64,000 bases of DNA from Oceanihabitans sediminis. GTDB lineage: Bacteria > Bacteroidota > Bacteroidia > Flavobacteriales > Flavobacteriaceae. Made by a program: the position numbers and the translations under genes. Under the pieces are notes generated by a model. The model saw only the letters and a list, made by a program, of their open reading frames with translations, searched no databases and had not been told where the DNA came from. Below, in pieces: positions 18,258-26,890 of the stretch. Numbering within the stretch: the stretch's first letter is position 1; every line of letters starts with the position of its first letter. The DNA is taken from positions 124,001-188,000 of the forward strand of contig NZ_QPIG01000002.1 in the NCBI RefSeq assembly GCF_003337215.1, given 5' to 3'.

Positions 18258-18741
18258 AAAAATAATAATCTTGGGAAGTGTAATTGCTACATTAATAGCA
18301 TTATCTCCATTTTTATTTTATTTATATGAAAGTGTTCCCAATAAGAATATTTGGAGCACTTTTTTATTTGAATACGAGAGTAAAGGCTACAAAGACGTTA
18401 ATACGGTCATGTGGCTTCTTACAGGTAAATTAGTACCATTAATACTACTTGTTATTTGGTTTTTTACTTGTAGACATTGGTGGTACCATACCTTATTGGT
18501 GCCTATAGTAATGTATACTTATCAAATCATAGGATTATTTAATGAAGACTTATCTTATATTGATGAGCTTCAATTTTTCTATATGCTTCCTGTAATGGCT
18601 ATCATTATACCTTCAATATATCTAATTAAAGCTAAAATGTTTGATAAATTGAATACCGCCAATAAGACTATAACAGAACTGGAAGAAGAATTTACTGTAC
18701 GTCCAAAAACAATTTGGGGAAAAATAAGACAGTATTTTTAA
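18199..18741 (+). CDS. Hypothetical membrane protein, four helices
   Basis: A 180-residue inner-membrane protein with helices at about 26-45, 71-88, 96-115 and 128-146, and a cytoplasmic C-terminus (LEEEFTVRPKTIWGKIRQYF). A HWWYH cluster at about residues 94-98 and conserved polar RH residues in the membrane (WFFTCRHWWYHTLL) are distinctive. I do not recognise a named domain. It overlaps the small exported-protein gene by 59 bases and precedes ald by 65 bases, so probably belongs to that transcript. Confidence 0.7.
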   Translation: MSNQQQKLKNQKLEYQNTDKKIIILGSVIATLIALSPFLFYLYESVPNKNIWSTFLFEYESKGYKDVNTVMWLLTGKLVPLILLVIWFFTCRHWWYHTLLVPIVMYTYQIIGLFNEDLSYIDELQFFYMLPVMAIIIPSIYLIKAKMFDKLNTANKTITELEEEFTVRPKTIWGKIRQYF

Positions 18742-18806
18742 TAAATAGCTTCAAAACTTTCAAAAAAATATTCGTAATTTGACTATCCAATTAACATAGT
18801 CAAAAT

Positions 18807-20006
18807 ATGTCTAAATCTATATCACCCTTTACCAAGCAACAATTACTTCCACAAGAAGAAACATTAGAGATTTTCAAGAAAAAAGGAAATCTATTTATTG
18901 GTATCCCTAAAGAAACCGCTTTTCAAGAAAAACGAATTTGCCTTACTCCAGATGCTGTTTCAGCATTGGTAGGAAACGGACATAGAGTTTTAATGGAAGC
19001 AGGAGCTGGAAAAGGAGCGAAATTTAGTGATAAAAATTATAGCGAAGCTGGTGCAGAAATCACTAATGATACTGCAAAAGTGTATGCATGCCCTATTGTT
19101 TTAAAAATTGAACCCCCTACCCTAGATCAGATTAAATTAATCAACCCACAAACCATACTAATTTCTGCGCTTCAGATTAAAACGCAAAACAAAAAGTATT
19201 TCGAAACCCTAGCAAATAAACGTATTACAGCTCTTGCTTTTGAATTTATACGCGATGAAGACGGAGCATATCCTGCTGTACGTTCTTTAAGCGAAATTGC
19301 TGGAACTTCTGCTATATTAGTAGCTGCGGAATTACTAAGTAATGTGAATGAAGGAAACGGATTGATGTTTGGAAACATTAGTGGGGTTCCTCCAATTGAA
19401 GTTGTAATTATAGGTGCTGGTACAGTCGGCGAATTTGCAGCTAGAAGCGCAATCGGACTTGGAGCAAACGTAAAAGTTTTTGACAATTCTATTTCAAAAT
19501 TACGAAGAATTCAAACCAACTTAGGAAGAACCCTATTCACTTCTACTCTACAACCAAAAAACCTTAGTAAAGCATTAAAAAGATGTGATGTTGTGGTTGG
19601 CGCAGTAAGAGGGAAAAACAGAGCCCCAATTATTGTAACCGACTCCATGGTTGCCAATATGAAAGCAGGATCTGTAATTATAGATGTTAGCATAGACATG
19701 GGGGGGTGTGTTGAAACCAGCGAAGTTACTTCACATAAATCTCCTACCTTTATAAAACACGGTGTTGTACATTATTGTGTACCCAATATTCCTGCTAGAT
19801 TCGCTAGAACCGCCTCTATATCAATCAGCAACATGTTCACCCCTTACCTATTAAAAATTGCTGAAGACGGTGGATTAGAAAATTCCCTTAGATTTGATAG
19901 AGGTTTAAAAAATGGTTTGTACTTTTACCATGGAATTTTAACCAATAAATCAGTTGGTGAATGGTTCGATTTAAAACACAGTGATATTAACTTACTTATC
20001 TTTTAA
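18807..20006 (+). CDS. ald: Alanine dehydrogenase
   Basis: A 399-residue protein of the alanine dehydrogenase/PNT family. The N-terminal catalytic domain has GIPKETAFQEKRICLTPDAV with the substrate-binding Arg/Lys residues; the NAD-binding Rossmann domain has EVVIIGAGTVGEFAARSAIG; the C-terminal part has VIIDVSIDMGGCVETS and CVPNIPARFARTAS. It interconverts alanine and pyruvate plus ammonia with NAD+. The N-terminus is about 25 residues longer than the classical enzyme, as in other Bacteroidota. Three bases separate it from the next gene. Confidence 0.9.
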   Translation: MSKSISPFTKQQLLPQEETLEIFKKKGNLFIGIPKETAFQEKRICLTPDAVSALVGNGHRVLMEAGAGKGAKFSDKNYSEAGAEITNDTAKVYACPIVLKIEPPTLDQIKLINPQTILISALQIKTQNKKYFETLANKRITALAFEFIRDEDGAYPAVRSLSEIAGTSAILVAAELLSNVNEGNGLMFGNISGVPPIEVVIIGAGTVGEFAARSAIGLGANVKVFDNSISKLRRIQTNLGRTLFTSTLQPKNLSKALKRCDVVVGAVRGKNRAPIIVTDSMVANMKAGSVIIDVSIDMGGCVETSEVTSHKSPTFIKHGVVHYCVPNIPARFARTASISISNMFTPYLLKIAEDGGLENSLRFDRGLKNGLYFYHGILTNKSVGEWFDLKHSDINLLIF

Positions 20007-20009
20007 CTT

Positions 20010-20378
20010 GTGCAACTAATAAGAAGAATTGGATATTATCTTGGAGGATTCGCTTTAGGATTAATTATTCTCGCATTTATTTTTAACGGAAAAAGAACAT
20101 CTTGTGCTTACGGGCCAGAAGCAAGAGTCTTAAAAAACATAAACTCAAAAACACTTATTTATAGTGAAAGCACAAAAACTCTAATTTCTGAAAAGAAAGT
20201 AGATAGTGCCTCTATCAAGCAAGCTTTAATGAGAGGAGATGTTGTTTTTAGTAAAAGTAATACTAGACAAAAACCTTGTGGAATCTATGCTATTGAAAGC
20301 AAAATAGAAGATAGTGAAGTACTACTTACTATTGAAAACTGCGACAGCATAGCTACCTTACAAACTATAAAATGGTAA
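20010..20378 (+). CDS. DUF4258-like membrane-anchored protein
   Basis: A 122-residue protein with one N-terminal helix (YYLGGFALGLIILAFIFNGK) and a small periplasmic domain containing paired Cys (C32 in RTSCAYGPE, C90 in QKPCGIYAIE, C112 in ENCDSI). The DUF4258-like pattern (K-Q-A-L-x-x-G-D-V then C-x-x-Y) is visible; a disulfide is possible. It starts at GTG 20010, 3 bases after ald, so is cotranscribed. A terminator follows. Function unknown. Confidence 0.6.
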   Translation: MQLIRRIGYYLGGFALGLIILAFIFNGKRTSCAYGPEARVLKNINSKTLIYSESTKTLISEKKVDSASIKQALMRGDVVFSKSNTRQKPCGIYAIESKIEDSEVLLTIENCDSIATLQTIKW

Positions 20379-20382
20379 CAAA

Positions 20383-20414
20383 AAAAAGCTTCATAAATTA
20401 ATATGAAGCTTTTT
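20383..20414. terminator. Bidirectional terminator between ald operon and T9SS cargo gene
   Basis: A perfect 13-bp inverted repeat (20383-20395 with 20402-20414; core GCTTCATA/TATGAAGC) with A and T tracts on both sides. It serves the plus-strand ald operon and the converging minus-strand gene ending at 20438. Confidence 0.85.
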
Positions 20415-20437
20415 TAAACCGTTATAATTGAAGTAAA

Positions 20438-21961
20438 TTATTCTTTAATAATCTTTTTAGTCACTTTTTTACCGTTTACATCCATCGTTAATAAATATAC
20501 TCCTGTTGGATAAGACGAAATATTCAAGCTAGCAGAACTTTCATTTTCTATCTTTTTATTCACTAACATTCTACCAAGTATATCGTGTAATTGTAAAGTT
20601 GCTAAAGTAGTATTCTGTCCAGAAAGCTTAATATTAACAACATCTGTTACAGGATTAGGATATACTTTTACTGTATTTTCTGTAGTAACTTCATTCTCTG
20701 TTACACTTAATGATTCTTGAGGATATTCTAAAATCCAAGCTGGAGGATTAGGATCTGATTTTATACTACTATCATCCCAGTTACTAGCAAAAAGTATTTT
20801 AGTTCCATCTCTATTTGGTACAGCCATAGTTGAATGTCCGTTTCCTGGAGATACATCATTATGATGTTTTGTATAACGCTCTATAATACCTGAACCATCT
20901 AGTTTTATTGCAAATATCTCTCTGGATGCAACATCATGATCGGTACAACATTGCTCACTAATATAAGCCCATCCTGGTCTGTCTGTATTTCTACAACTAA
21001 TATGACCTCCCCAAATTCCTCCTGGGTATTCAAATAAGTTAGTTACTCCACCACCATCTAATCTTGCAGAATATATATAAGAACCTTGATCCCATCCACT
21101 AGCTCCTTGGTAAGAAACTAAAACATCGTTACCGTTAGTGTCTATTCCTAAGTCAGCGTGTTCCGTAACATTATGTATATGTCTTTCATTCTGCATATTA
21201 ATATCATATGATTTAACACCTTGCGTAGGTCCTGAACCTTCAGCTCTCCACATTGCAACTGCAAAATTTCCTGATTGCGAAACTGAAAACCAATCTAAAT
21301 CTCCACTAGAACCTATGTCTTTTGTTCCTTCAATAACATCATCATGAATATTATAAACTACTAGAGTTCTGTTACTTCCATTTTTCCCGATGATTCCAAC
21401 ATATTTATCATCATTCGACTGATTTCCTTCTCCAAAACCAAAATCAATACTGTCGTATTCATCAAAACTTCTTAAGGTTACTTTCGTGTTAGTAAGCACA
21501 TTAAACTTAACAAAGTTGTTACCTGGCGTTCCATACATATAATTAGGCTCTGTATTTGCCCATCTTCCGTAAGAAGGAATATCTCTCCAATATAAAAATT
21601 CGAAAGTTTCACCATCTAAAATTGCTGCAGGATATCCAGCTAACTTAATTAAAGTTCCATCAGAGTTCCATGTTTGATCTTTAGCATAATTATGTCTAAT
21701 CTTTTGAGAAGTAGTACCAAAAACATCTTTATCACTAATACGTGTAATTGTACTTCCTGATAAGTTTTCAGTAAAAGGCTCTAAATAACCTGGTAATGAA
21801 CCAGACGGTGATTGATAAGGTTGATAATTTACTGTAGAAAGTAAAATTTGTTCCGGATAGTTTTGGGCTTTTACATTTAGACTAAATGTTAAAAATGTAA
21901 ATAAAAATGCTCTTGTTAAGCTTCTGTTGTTCAGAAACTTATTTGTAATGTTTTTCTTCAT
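20438..21961 (-). CDS. T9SS-secreted beta-propeller-like protein
   Basis: A 507-residue secreted protein. It has an N-terminal signal peptide (about 1-32, ending VKA-QNYPEQ), a central beta-rich region with repeated blade-like sequence (YDSIDFGFGEGNQSNDDKYV, DVSPGNGHSTMAVPNRDGTK) resembling WD40-like/TolB-type propellers, and a C-terminal type A sorting domain at about 431-507 (VYPNPVTD start, LHDILGRML, SSYPTGVYLLT, ending KKVTKKIIKE). The sorting domain marks it for export by the type IX system and attachment or release at the surface. The molecular function is unknown; it could bind or cleave polysaccharide. It is monocistronic. Confidence 0.85.
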   Translation of the reverse strand: MKKNITNKFLNNRSLTRAFLFTFLTFSLNVKAQNYPEQILLSTVNYQPYQSPSGSLPGYLEPFTENLSGSTITRISDKDVFGTTSQKIRHNYAKDQTWNSDGTLIKLAGYPAAILDGETFEFLYWRDIPSYGRWANTEPNYMYGTPGNNFVKFNVLTNTKVTLRSFDEYDSIDFGFGEGNQSNDDKYVGIIGKNGSNRTLVVYNIHDDVIEGTKDIGSSGDLDWFSVSQSGNFAVAMWRAEGSGPTQGVKSYDINMQNERHIHNVTEHADLGIDTNGNDVLVSYQGASGWDQGSYIYSARLDGGGVTNLFEYPGGIWGGHISCRNTDRPGWAYISEQCCTDHDVASREIFAIKLDGSGIIERYTKHHNDVSPGNGHSTMAVPNRDGTKILFASNWDDSSIKSDPNPPAWILEYPQESLSVTENEVTTENTVKVYPNPVTDVVNIKLSGQNTTLATLQLHDILGRMLVNKKIENESSASLNISSYPTGVYLLTMDVNGKKVTKKIIKE

Positions 21962-22397
21962 TTTAATGGTTTTGCTATTAATCTGGCGCTAAATTATAAT
22001 TTCAACTTCTTAAAAAGATAAACTGCGTATTTTTTCGATGAAATACACTATTTATGTAATTTTAATCTTACATATCGTGTGTTTTGTAGGCATTTATCTA
22101 CCGTTAATCGATAGATTATCAAACAGATACAAGGTTTTAAAATATGCAAATAGAACTTATATACGCACAGAAAGAAGTAATGGATTATAACTTGTTTTAA
22201 AAAATACATCAAACACTTAATAATCTGATTATCTGCATATTTTAAATAATCAACTTGCACTTAAAATATAGAAAGAAGCATTTCATCTAATATCTGTAGT
22301 ACAACACTTGTTAAATCCAAAAATTGACTATTTTTAAAGAGCTATTAATCATTATTAGCTATTGAATATCAGCAGCTAATAGAATCCCAAGAGTTTC
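21962..22397. other. 436-base spacer before the polysaccharide locus
   Basis: No confident gene. The plus strand has a 50-codon frame (22038-22190) starting MKYTIYVILILHIVCFVGIY, which looks like a membrane helix, and the minus strand has an unrelated 70-codon frame; neither has supporting signals. I see no full TAnnTTTG promoter ahead of the first glycosyltransferase gene. Confidence 0.6.
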
Positions 22398-23492
22398 TTG
22401 AAAAGAAAAAAACTTGCTTTTATTATACCTAGCCTTAAAGCTGGTGGTGCAGAACGTGTTGTTTCTACTTTAACAAATCAATTGATTTCAGATTTCGATA
22501 TTGTTATTGTAGTACTTTATAAGTGTATTCCCTTTTATAGTCTAAACCCCAAAATAAAAGTTGTTTTCACTAAAGACATATATAATAGCACTCCTAATTT
22601 TTTTCAATCCATTTTTAATCACTACAAACTAATAAGTATTACCAAGAAGTATATACAAAAGGAAAATGCAGATATTATTATAGGTTTCACCACGATAGCA
22701 AATATTTACAGTGTTTTAATTTCTAAAAAACTTAAAATACCTTCTATAATAAGTGAACGTATTCATCCTACTTTTGGTGATGTAAGTAATTTTTGGGTTA
22801 AAGTGAGAAAACTGGTTTATCCTAAAACAGATGCTTTAGTAATTCAAACCAATGAAATAAAAAACTGTTTTATAGATATTGTTAAAGAAGAAAAACTTGA
22901 AATCATAAATAATCCCTTAGCCGAAGAATTAGTAGCACAAAGGAACTTTCAAACTGAAAAAGAAAACCACATAATTTGTGTCGCAAGATTAGAGGAGCAA
23001 AAAAACCAGGAGTTATTGATTCGAGCATTTTCTAAAATTGAAAGAAAAGATTGGAAACTCCTTTTCATAGGAAATGGAAGCAATAAAGAAGCTTATGAAG
23101 CACTAGTAAACACATTAAATATGAATGATAGTGTTGAATTTATTGGAGCTGTAAAAGATGTTTCCTTCTATTATAATCGTGCTAAAATATTTGTTTTACC
23201 CTCCAGTTTTGAAGGATTCCCAAATGCCTTAATTGAAGCAATGTACTACGGATTACCTTGTATTGCCACAAATTGTCCTTCAGGACCTTCAGAAATTATT
23301 ATAGATGGAGAGAACGGTTTTTTAATTCCAGTGAACGATCAAGTTAGTTTAGAAAACAGACTAACACAATTAATAAACAATCCTAGTTTGCAAGTTCAGT
23401 TTAAAGATAAAGCTATAGAAAGTACTAAAATTTTTGAAGCTGAATACATTGCGAACAAATGGAGAGAATTAATAATAAAGGTATGCAGTTAA
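22398..23492 (+). CDS. Glycosyltransferase family 4
   Basis: A 364-residue GT-B enzyme. The N-terminal acceptor domain begins FIIPSLKAGGAERVVSTL, the typical GT4 glycine-rich loop; the C-terminal donor domain has ICVARLEEQKNQELLIRAF and the EGFPNALIEAMYYGLPC motif with the conserved E-x7-E, then SGPSEIIIDGENGFL. GT4 enzymes are retaining transferases; here it should add a sugar to the lipid-linked repeat unit on the cytoplasmic face. It starts at TTG 22398; no ATG precedes the conserved start. It is the first gene of the locus. Confidence 0.88.
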   Translation: MKRKKLAFIIPSLKAGGAERVVSTLTNQLISDFDIVIVVLYKCIPFYSLNPKIKVVFTKDIYNSTPNFFQSIFNHYKLISITKKYIQKENADIIIGFTTIANIYSVLISKKLKIPSIISERIHPTFGDVSNFWVKVRKLVYPKTDALVIQTNEIKNCFIDIVKEEKLEIINNPLAEELVAQRNFQTEKENHIICVARLEEQKNQELLIRAFSKIERKDWKLLFIGNGSNKEAYEALVNTLNMNDSVEFIGAVKDVSFYYNRAKIFVLPSSFEGFPNALIEAMYYGLPCIATNCPSGPSEIIIDGENGFLIPVNDQVSLENRLTQLINNPSLQVQFKDKAIESTKIFEAEYIANKWRELIIKVCS

Positions 23493-24430
23493 CAAATTTA
23501 ATTCCGAAATACAAGAAACAAGAACCAAGTGATTACGCGTATACGTTTACAGTATTTACTCCTATTTATAATAGAGCTGATACCTTAGAACGAGTTTTTA
23601 AATCTTTAAATGCGCAAACTTTTACAGATTTTGAGCTGCTTTTAATAAATGATGGGTCTAAAGATAATTCACATGAAGTTGCATTAGAGCTTATTAAAAC
23701 AGCCAAGTTCCCTGTAAACTATATAAATAACACCGAAAACAAACACAAAATGGCTTGTATCATGCAAGCAATACCATTAGCAAAAGGAAAATTCTTTTTG
23801 CCTTTTGATTCGGATGATGAATCTACTGCAGATGCTTTAGATGTTTTTAAAAGAGAATATGATTCTATCCCAAACGAAAAAAAGAATAATACAAGTGGGG
23901 TAACTTGTTTATGTAATGATCAACATGGGAATTTAGTTGGTGAACCCTTTATAAACTCCCCACATTATAGTAACACTTTCAGACAACAGATGGAACAACC
24001 AAAAGCTTTAGAGAAATGGGGATTCATTAAGACTGATGTCATGAAAGGGCTTCTAGTAAATCCTGCAATTTTTTCAAAAGGATATATTCCAGAGGGCGTA
24101 CTTTGGGAACTCATTGCAAGACAAGGTTATGAAACAAAATATATAAATATAGCTCTTAGAACCTATTATTTAGATACAGCAAATGCTATTTCCATTCAAA
24201 ACCATGAAAAGGATGCATTCGGAATGGCCATTTACTCTCTAAGCATACTGAATTGGTTTTATAAAGATTATTTAATCAAATACCCGAAGCTTTTTATAAA
24301 ACGAGTTTACACCCTATTAAGAGCTTCCCAATATTTAGAATTTCGTTTATCAGATTATCAACAAGCAATACAGAGTAAAAGACTAAAAACACTTTTCACT
24401 CTAGGATGGCCTTTTAAAAAACTACTGTAA
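23480..24430 (+). CDS. Glycosyltransferase family 2
   Basis: A GT-A enzyme (316 residues from this start). TFTVFTPIYNRADTLERVF is the canonical GT2 nucleotide-binding start, LLINDGSKDNS the second motif and FLPFDSDDE the metal-binding DxD. It transfers a sugar with inversion in repeat-unit assembly. I chose ATG 23480 (overlap of 13 bases with the preceding gene) over ATG 23459, which gives seven extra residues and a 34-base overlap; both are possible. No membrane helix is visible. Confidence 0.87.
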   Translation, partial: GMQLTNLIPKYKKQEPSDYAYTFTVFTPIYNRADTLERVFKSLNAQTFTDFELLLINDGSKDNSHEVALELIKTAKFPVNYINNTENKHKMACIMQAIPLAKGKFFLPFDSDDESTADALDVFKREYDSIPNEKKNNTSGVTCLCNDQHGNLVGEPFINSPHYSNTFRQQMEQPKALEKWGFIKTDVMKGLLVNPAIFSKGYIPEGVLWELIARQGYETKYINIALRTYYLDTANAISIQNHEKDAFGMAIYSLSILNWFYKDYLIKYPKLFIKRVYTLLRASQYLEFRLSDYQQAIQSKRLKTLFTLGWPFKKLL

Positions 24431-24434
24431 CATA

Positions 24435-25772
24435 TTGAAAAATCTAAATATCATAGCGTCTATTAAAAAACTATTAAGAAACCCAACTGTTATCAATGTC
24501 TTAACAGTTGCAATCATTAGTGTTTTTGTAAAAGGGCTTGGTTTTTACAAAGAAATTGTTGTTGCCGGTGCTTTTGGTTTATCTGAAATCTTAGACACCT
24601 TTTTTATTGCAGCTTTATTACCCGGATTTGTTAGCGAAGTATTTTTAAACGCATTTAACACAGTTTTTATCCCTAATTATATTGCTGAAAAAGAGTCTAC
24701 AAATAAAATAGGCGCTTTTCAATCTGCTAGCTTTCTTGTTACACTAACAGTTGCTTTATTTTTTATAGTTATCTCCTATTTATTTACAGATGTTTTTTTA
24801 GAAACATTTTTTAACGGACACACAGAAAGCTATTATACACTAGTAAAAGTTCAGTTTTACTACCTTTTACCATGTATACTATTTTGGGGTTTAACCTCTT
24901 TATTAAGTGGCTTATTAAACATATATGATGAGTTTAGGTATTCTTCTATTTATCCGGTTTTAACATCTATAAGCATGCTAGTATGCCTTTTATTTTTCAA
25001 AGAACAACTACAAGAAAGAGTGCTTGCTGTTGGTATGCTTACTGGGAGTATCGCTCAGTTTCTATTTCTACTTTTTATTGCAATTAAAAAGAACATTATA
25101 CAAATAGATAAGCCAGATTTTTTTGGATTACACACACAAACTATGTTTAAACAGGTACCGGCAAAAGTCTCTTCTGGATTTTTAACAGGTTTAATTTCTG
25201 TAACCGATCAATTTTTTGCTGCACAACTCGTAATTGGCTCTATTACTGCATTAAATTATGGCTTGCGAATACCTGCTTTTTTTACAACCATAATAGTTAT
25301 GGCATTAGGAAATGTACTCCTTCCCTATTTTTCAAAACTTTCTATCAATAATAAAGACGAAGCCTTTAAAACCTTATACAATATATTAAAACGATTGTTT
25401 ATAGGTTTACTCGTAGTTTCTGTTGTTCTAATTTTACTTTCAGATTTTATTGTTGAATTGTTTTTTGAACGAAATGCTTTTACTTCAGACGATACGGTAA
25501 AGGTTGCAAATATCCAACGTATGTTTTTAATAGGATTACCATTTACTATATGTGGAAACATCATCGTAAGATTTTTAACTAGTATAAATAAGAATGCATT
25601 TATGGCTTATGTTTCTTTTGCTACAGTAATCTTAAACATTGTTTTAGATATTATTTTAATGAAATATTTTGGTGTTTTCGGAATAGCTCTCTGTACAGCT
25701 TTACTGCAGATATTTAGAAGTTTAGTCTTTTTAAATTATACTAAAAAACAAGAAAATGTTTTAGCTATATGA
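24435..25772 (+). CDS. MurJ/MviN-like lipid-linked oligosaccharide flippase (Wzx role)
   Basis: A 445-residue polytopic membrane protein with about 12-14 helices. The N-terminal VKGLGFYKEIVVAGAFGLSEILDTFFIAALLPG and NTVFIPNYI segment fits the MviN/MurJ family of the MOP exporter superfamily rather than classical Wzx. In this polysaccharide context it most likely flips the undecaprenyl-linked repeat unit across the inner membrane. Translation starts at TTG 24435, 4 bases after the GT2 stop. Its stop overlaps the next gene by 4 bases. Confidence 0.82.
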   Translation: MKNLNIIASIKKLLRNPTVINVLTVAIISVFVKGLGFYKEIVVAGAFGLSEILDTFFIAALLPGFVSEVFLNAFNTVFIPNYIAEKESTNKIGAFQSASFLVTLTVALFFIVISYLFTDVFLETFFNGHTESYYTLVKVQFYYLLPCILFWGLTSLLSGLLNIYDEFRYSSIYPVLTSISMLVCLLFFKEQLQERVLAVGMLTGSIAQFLFLLFIAIKKNIIQIDKPDFFGLHTQTMFKQVPAKVSSGFLTGLISVTDQFFAAQLVIGSITALNYGLRIPAFFTTIIVMALGNVLLPYFSKLSINNKDEAFKTLYNILKRLFIGLLVVSVVLILLSDFIVELFFERNAFTSDDTVKVANIQRMFLIGLPFTICGNIIVRFLTSINKNAFMAYVSFATVILNIVLDIILMKYFGVFGIALCTALLQIFRSLVFLNYTKKQENVLAI

Positions 25773-26887
25773 AAGAATTACTAAAACATATCATTCTTGC
25801 GTTAACGATTTTAAACGTACCAACCTTCGGATTAGCATCCTTTAATCCATCTGTTGGTTCTCTTTCTGCAGCAATGTTAGTGGTTGCTTTAGCGCTTTAC
25901 TACTTTTTCATAAAAAAAAGTAAACCATTAATCGCTTTATTAGTACTTGGGATACTTTACTATTCTATCTCCGGGTTTAATTTTTCTGGTCCGCCAAATG
26001 TATTTATAAAAGACATTTTTAGATATTTTCTATTTATCATTTCTGTTACAGAAGTTGCAAAAAACACTACAAATGCAGAGGCTTGCTTCTATTTACTTAT
26101 AGGTGCTGGAAGTGTTATTGTAAATGCACTTATTTTTTCGGATGATTACGGAAGATATGCCGGTTTTTACCTTAACCCTAATCGAGCAGGATTAATTTGT
26201 ATTTTGGGCTTTGCTTTCACTTATAGGCTAACCAATAAAAAGTATAGAATAATTGCGCAGTTACTTTTTACTCTAGCAGGAATTGCTACTTTATCGCGTT
26301 ACTTCCTACTACTATTAGTTCTTATAAATATCACTTCATTATTTGCAAATAGAAAAAATATTGCCGGATTATTTATTGGCGCAATTGGACTTGTTATTAT
26401 TATAAACACTCCTGCTTTCGAACTTAATAAAGAAAGATTTGATGCTTTAGACAGCTTTTTTAGTGAAGGAGAAGTTAAAACCACCACTGTAACAAGAGAG
26501 TCTAGACAAGAAACCTGGGCTCTATATACAGATGTTATTGTTAATAATGTTTTAATTGGGAATGGCTACGGATCTATGCAAGGCCAACAAGCAGATACTG
26601 TAGGAATTAAAGTTGGAGTTCATAATTCCTACTTAATGGTAGTTGGCGAAGCCGGGATTCTTCCATTTTTAATGATGATACTATTTTATGCAAGTTTAGC
26701 CATAAAAAGCCTTCTTAAATTCCGTACTAATCCGGAATATTTATACTTATCCCTCATAATAACCAGCTACTTATTGGTTTCTCATAACTATTTCTATAAT
26801 TATATCATCTTATTTTTTTCGATATGGTTATTTGCGAAAGTTACTATGGATACAGAAGAAAAAGTAGATAACCTTGAAAATGAATAA
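25769..26887 (+). CDS. O-antigen polymerase/ligase-like membrane protein (Wzy/WaaL type)
   Basis: A 372-residue protein with about 10-12 membrane helices and one larger periplasmic loop around 225-290. The loop ends with KVGVHNSYLMVVGEAGILPF, the HNxxL-type motif of the Wzy_C/O-antigen ligase family, and YLNPNRAG lies earlier. In Wzx/Wzy-dependent systems it polymerises repeat units at the periplasmic face; a ligase role is the alternative and cannot be separated by sequence. It overlaps the flippase gene by 4 bases. Confidence 0.78.
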   Translation: MKELLKHIILALTILNVPTFGLASFNPSVGSLSAAMLVVALALYYFFIKKSKPLIALLVLGILYYSISGFNFSGPPNVFIKDIFRYFLFIISVTEVAKNTTNAEACFYLLIGAGSVIVNALIFSDDYGRYAGFYLNPNRAGLICILGFAFTYRLTNKKYRIIAQLLFTLAGIATLSRYFLLLLVLINITSLFANRKNIAGLFIGAIGLVIIINTPAFELNKERFDALDSFFSEGEVKTTTVTRESRQETWALYTDVIVNNVLIGNGYGSMQGQQADTVGIKVGVHNSYLMVVGEAGILPFLMMILFYASLAIKSLLKFRTNPEYLYLSLIITSYLLVSHNYFYNYIILFFSIWLFAKVTMDTEEKVDNLENE

Positions 26888-26890
26888 AAT

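Noticed and set aside
19172-19486. 104-residue frame antisense to ald
   Set aside because: Shadow frame; the plus strand carries the Rossmann motif of alanine dehydrogenase here.
22048-22260. 70-residue minus-strand frame in the spacer before the glycan locus
   Set aside because: No promoter, no recognised motif, Cys- and His-scattered sequence typical of chance frames in AT-rich DNA; an equally long plus-strand frame covers the same bases.
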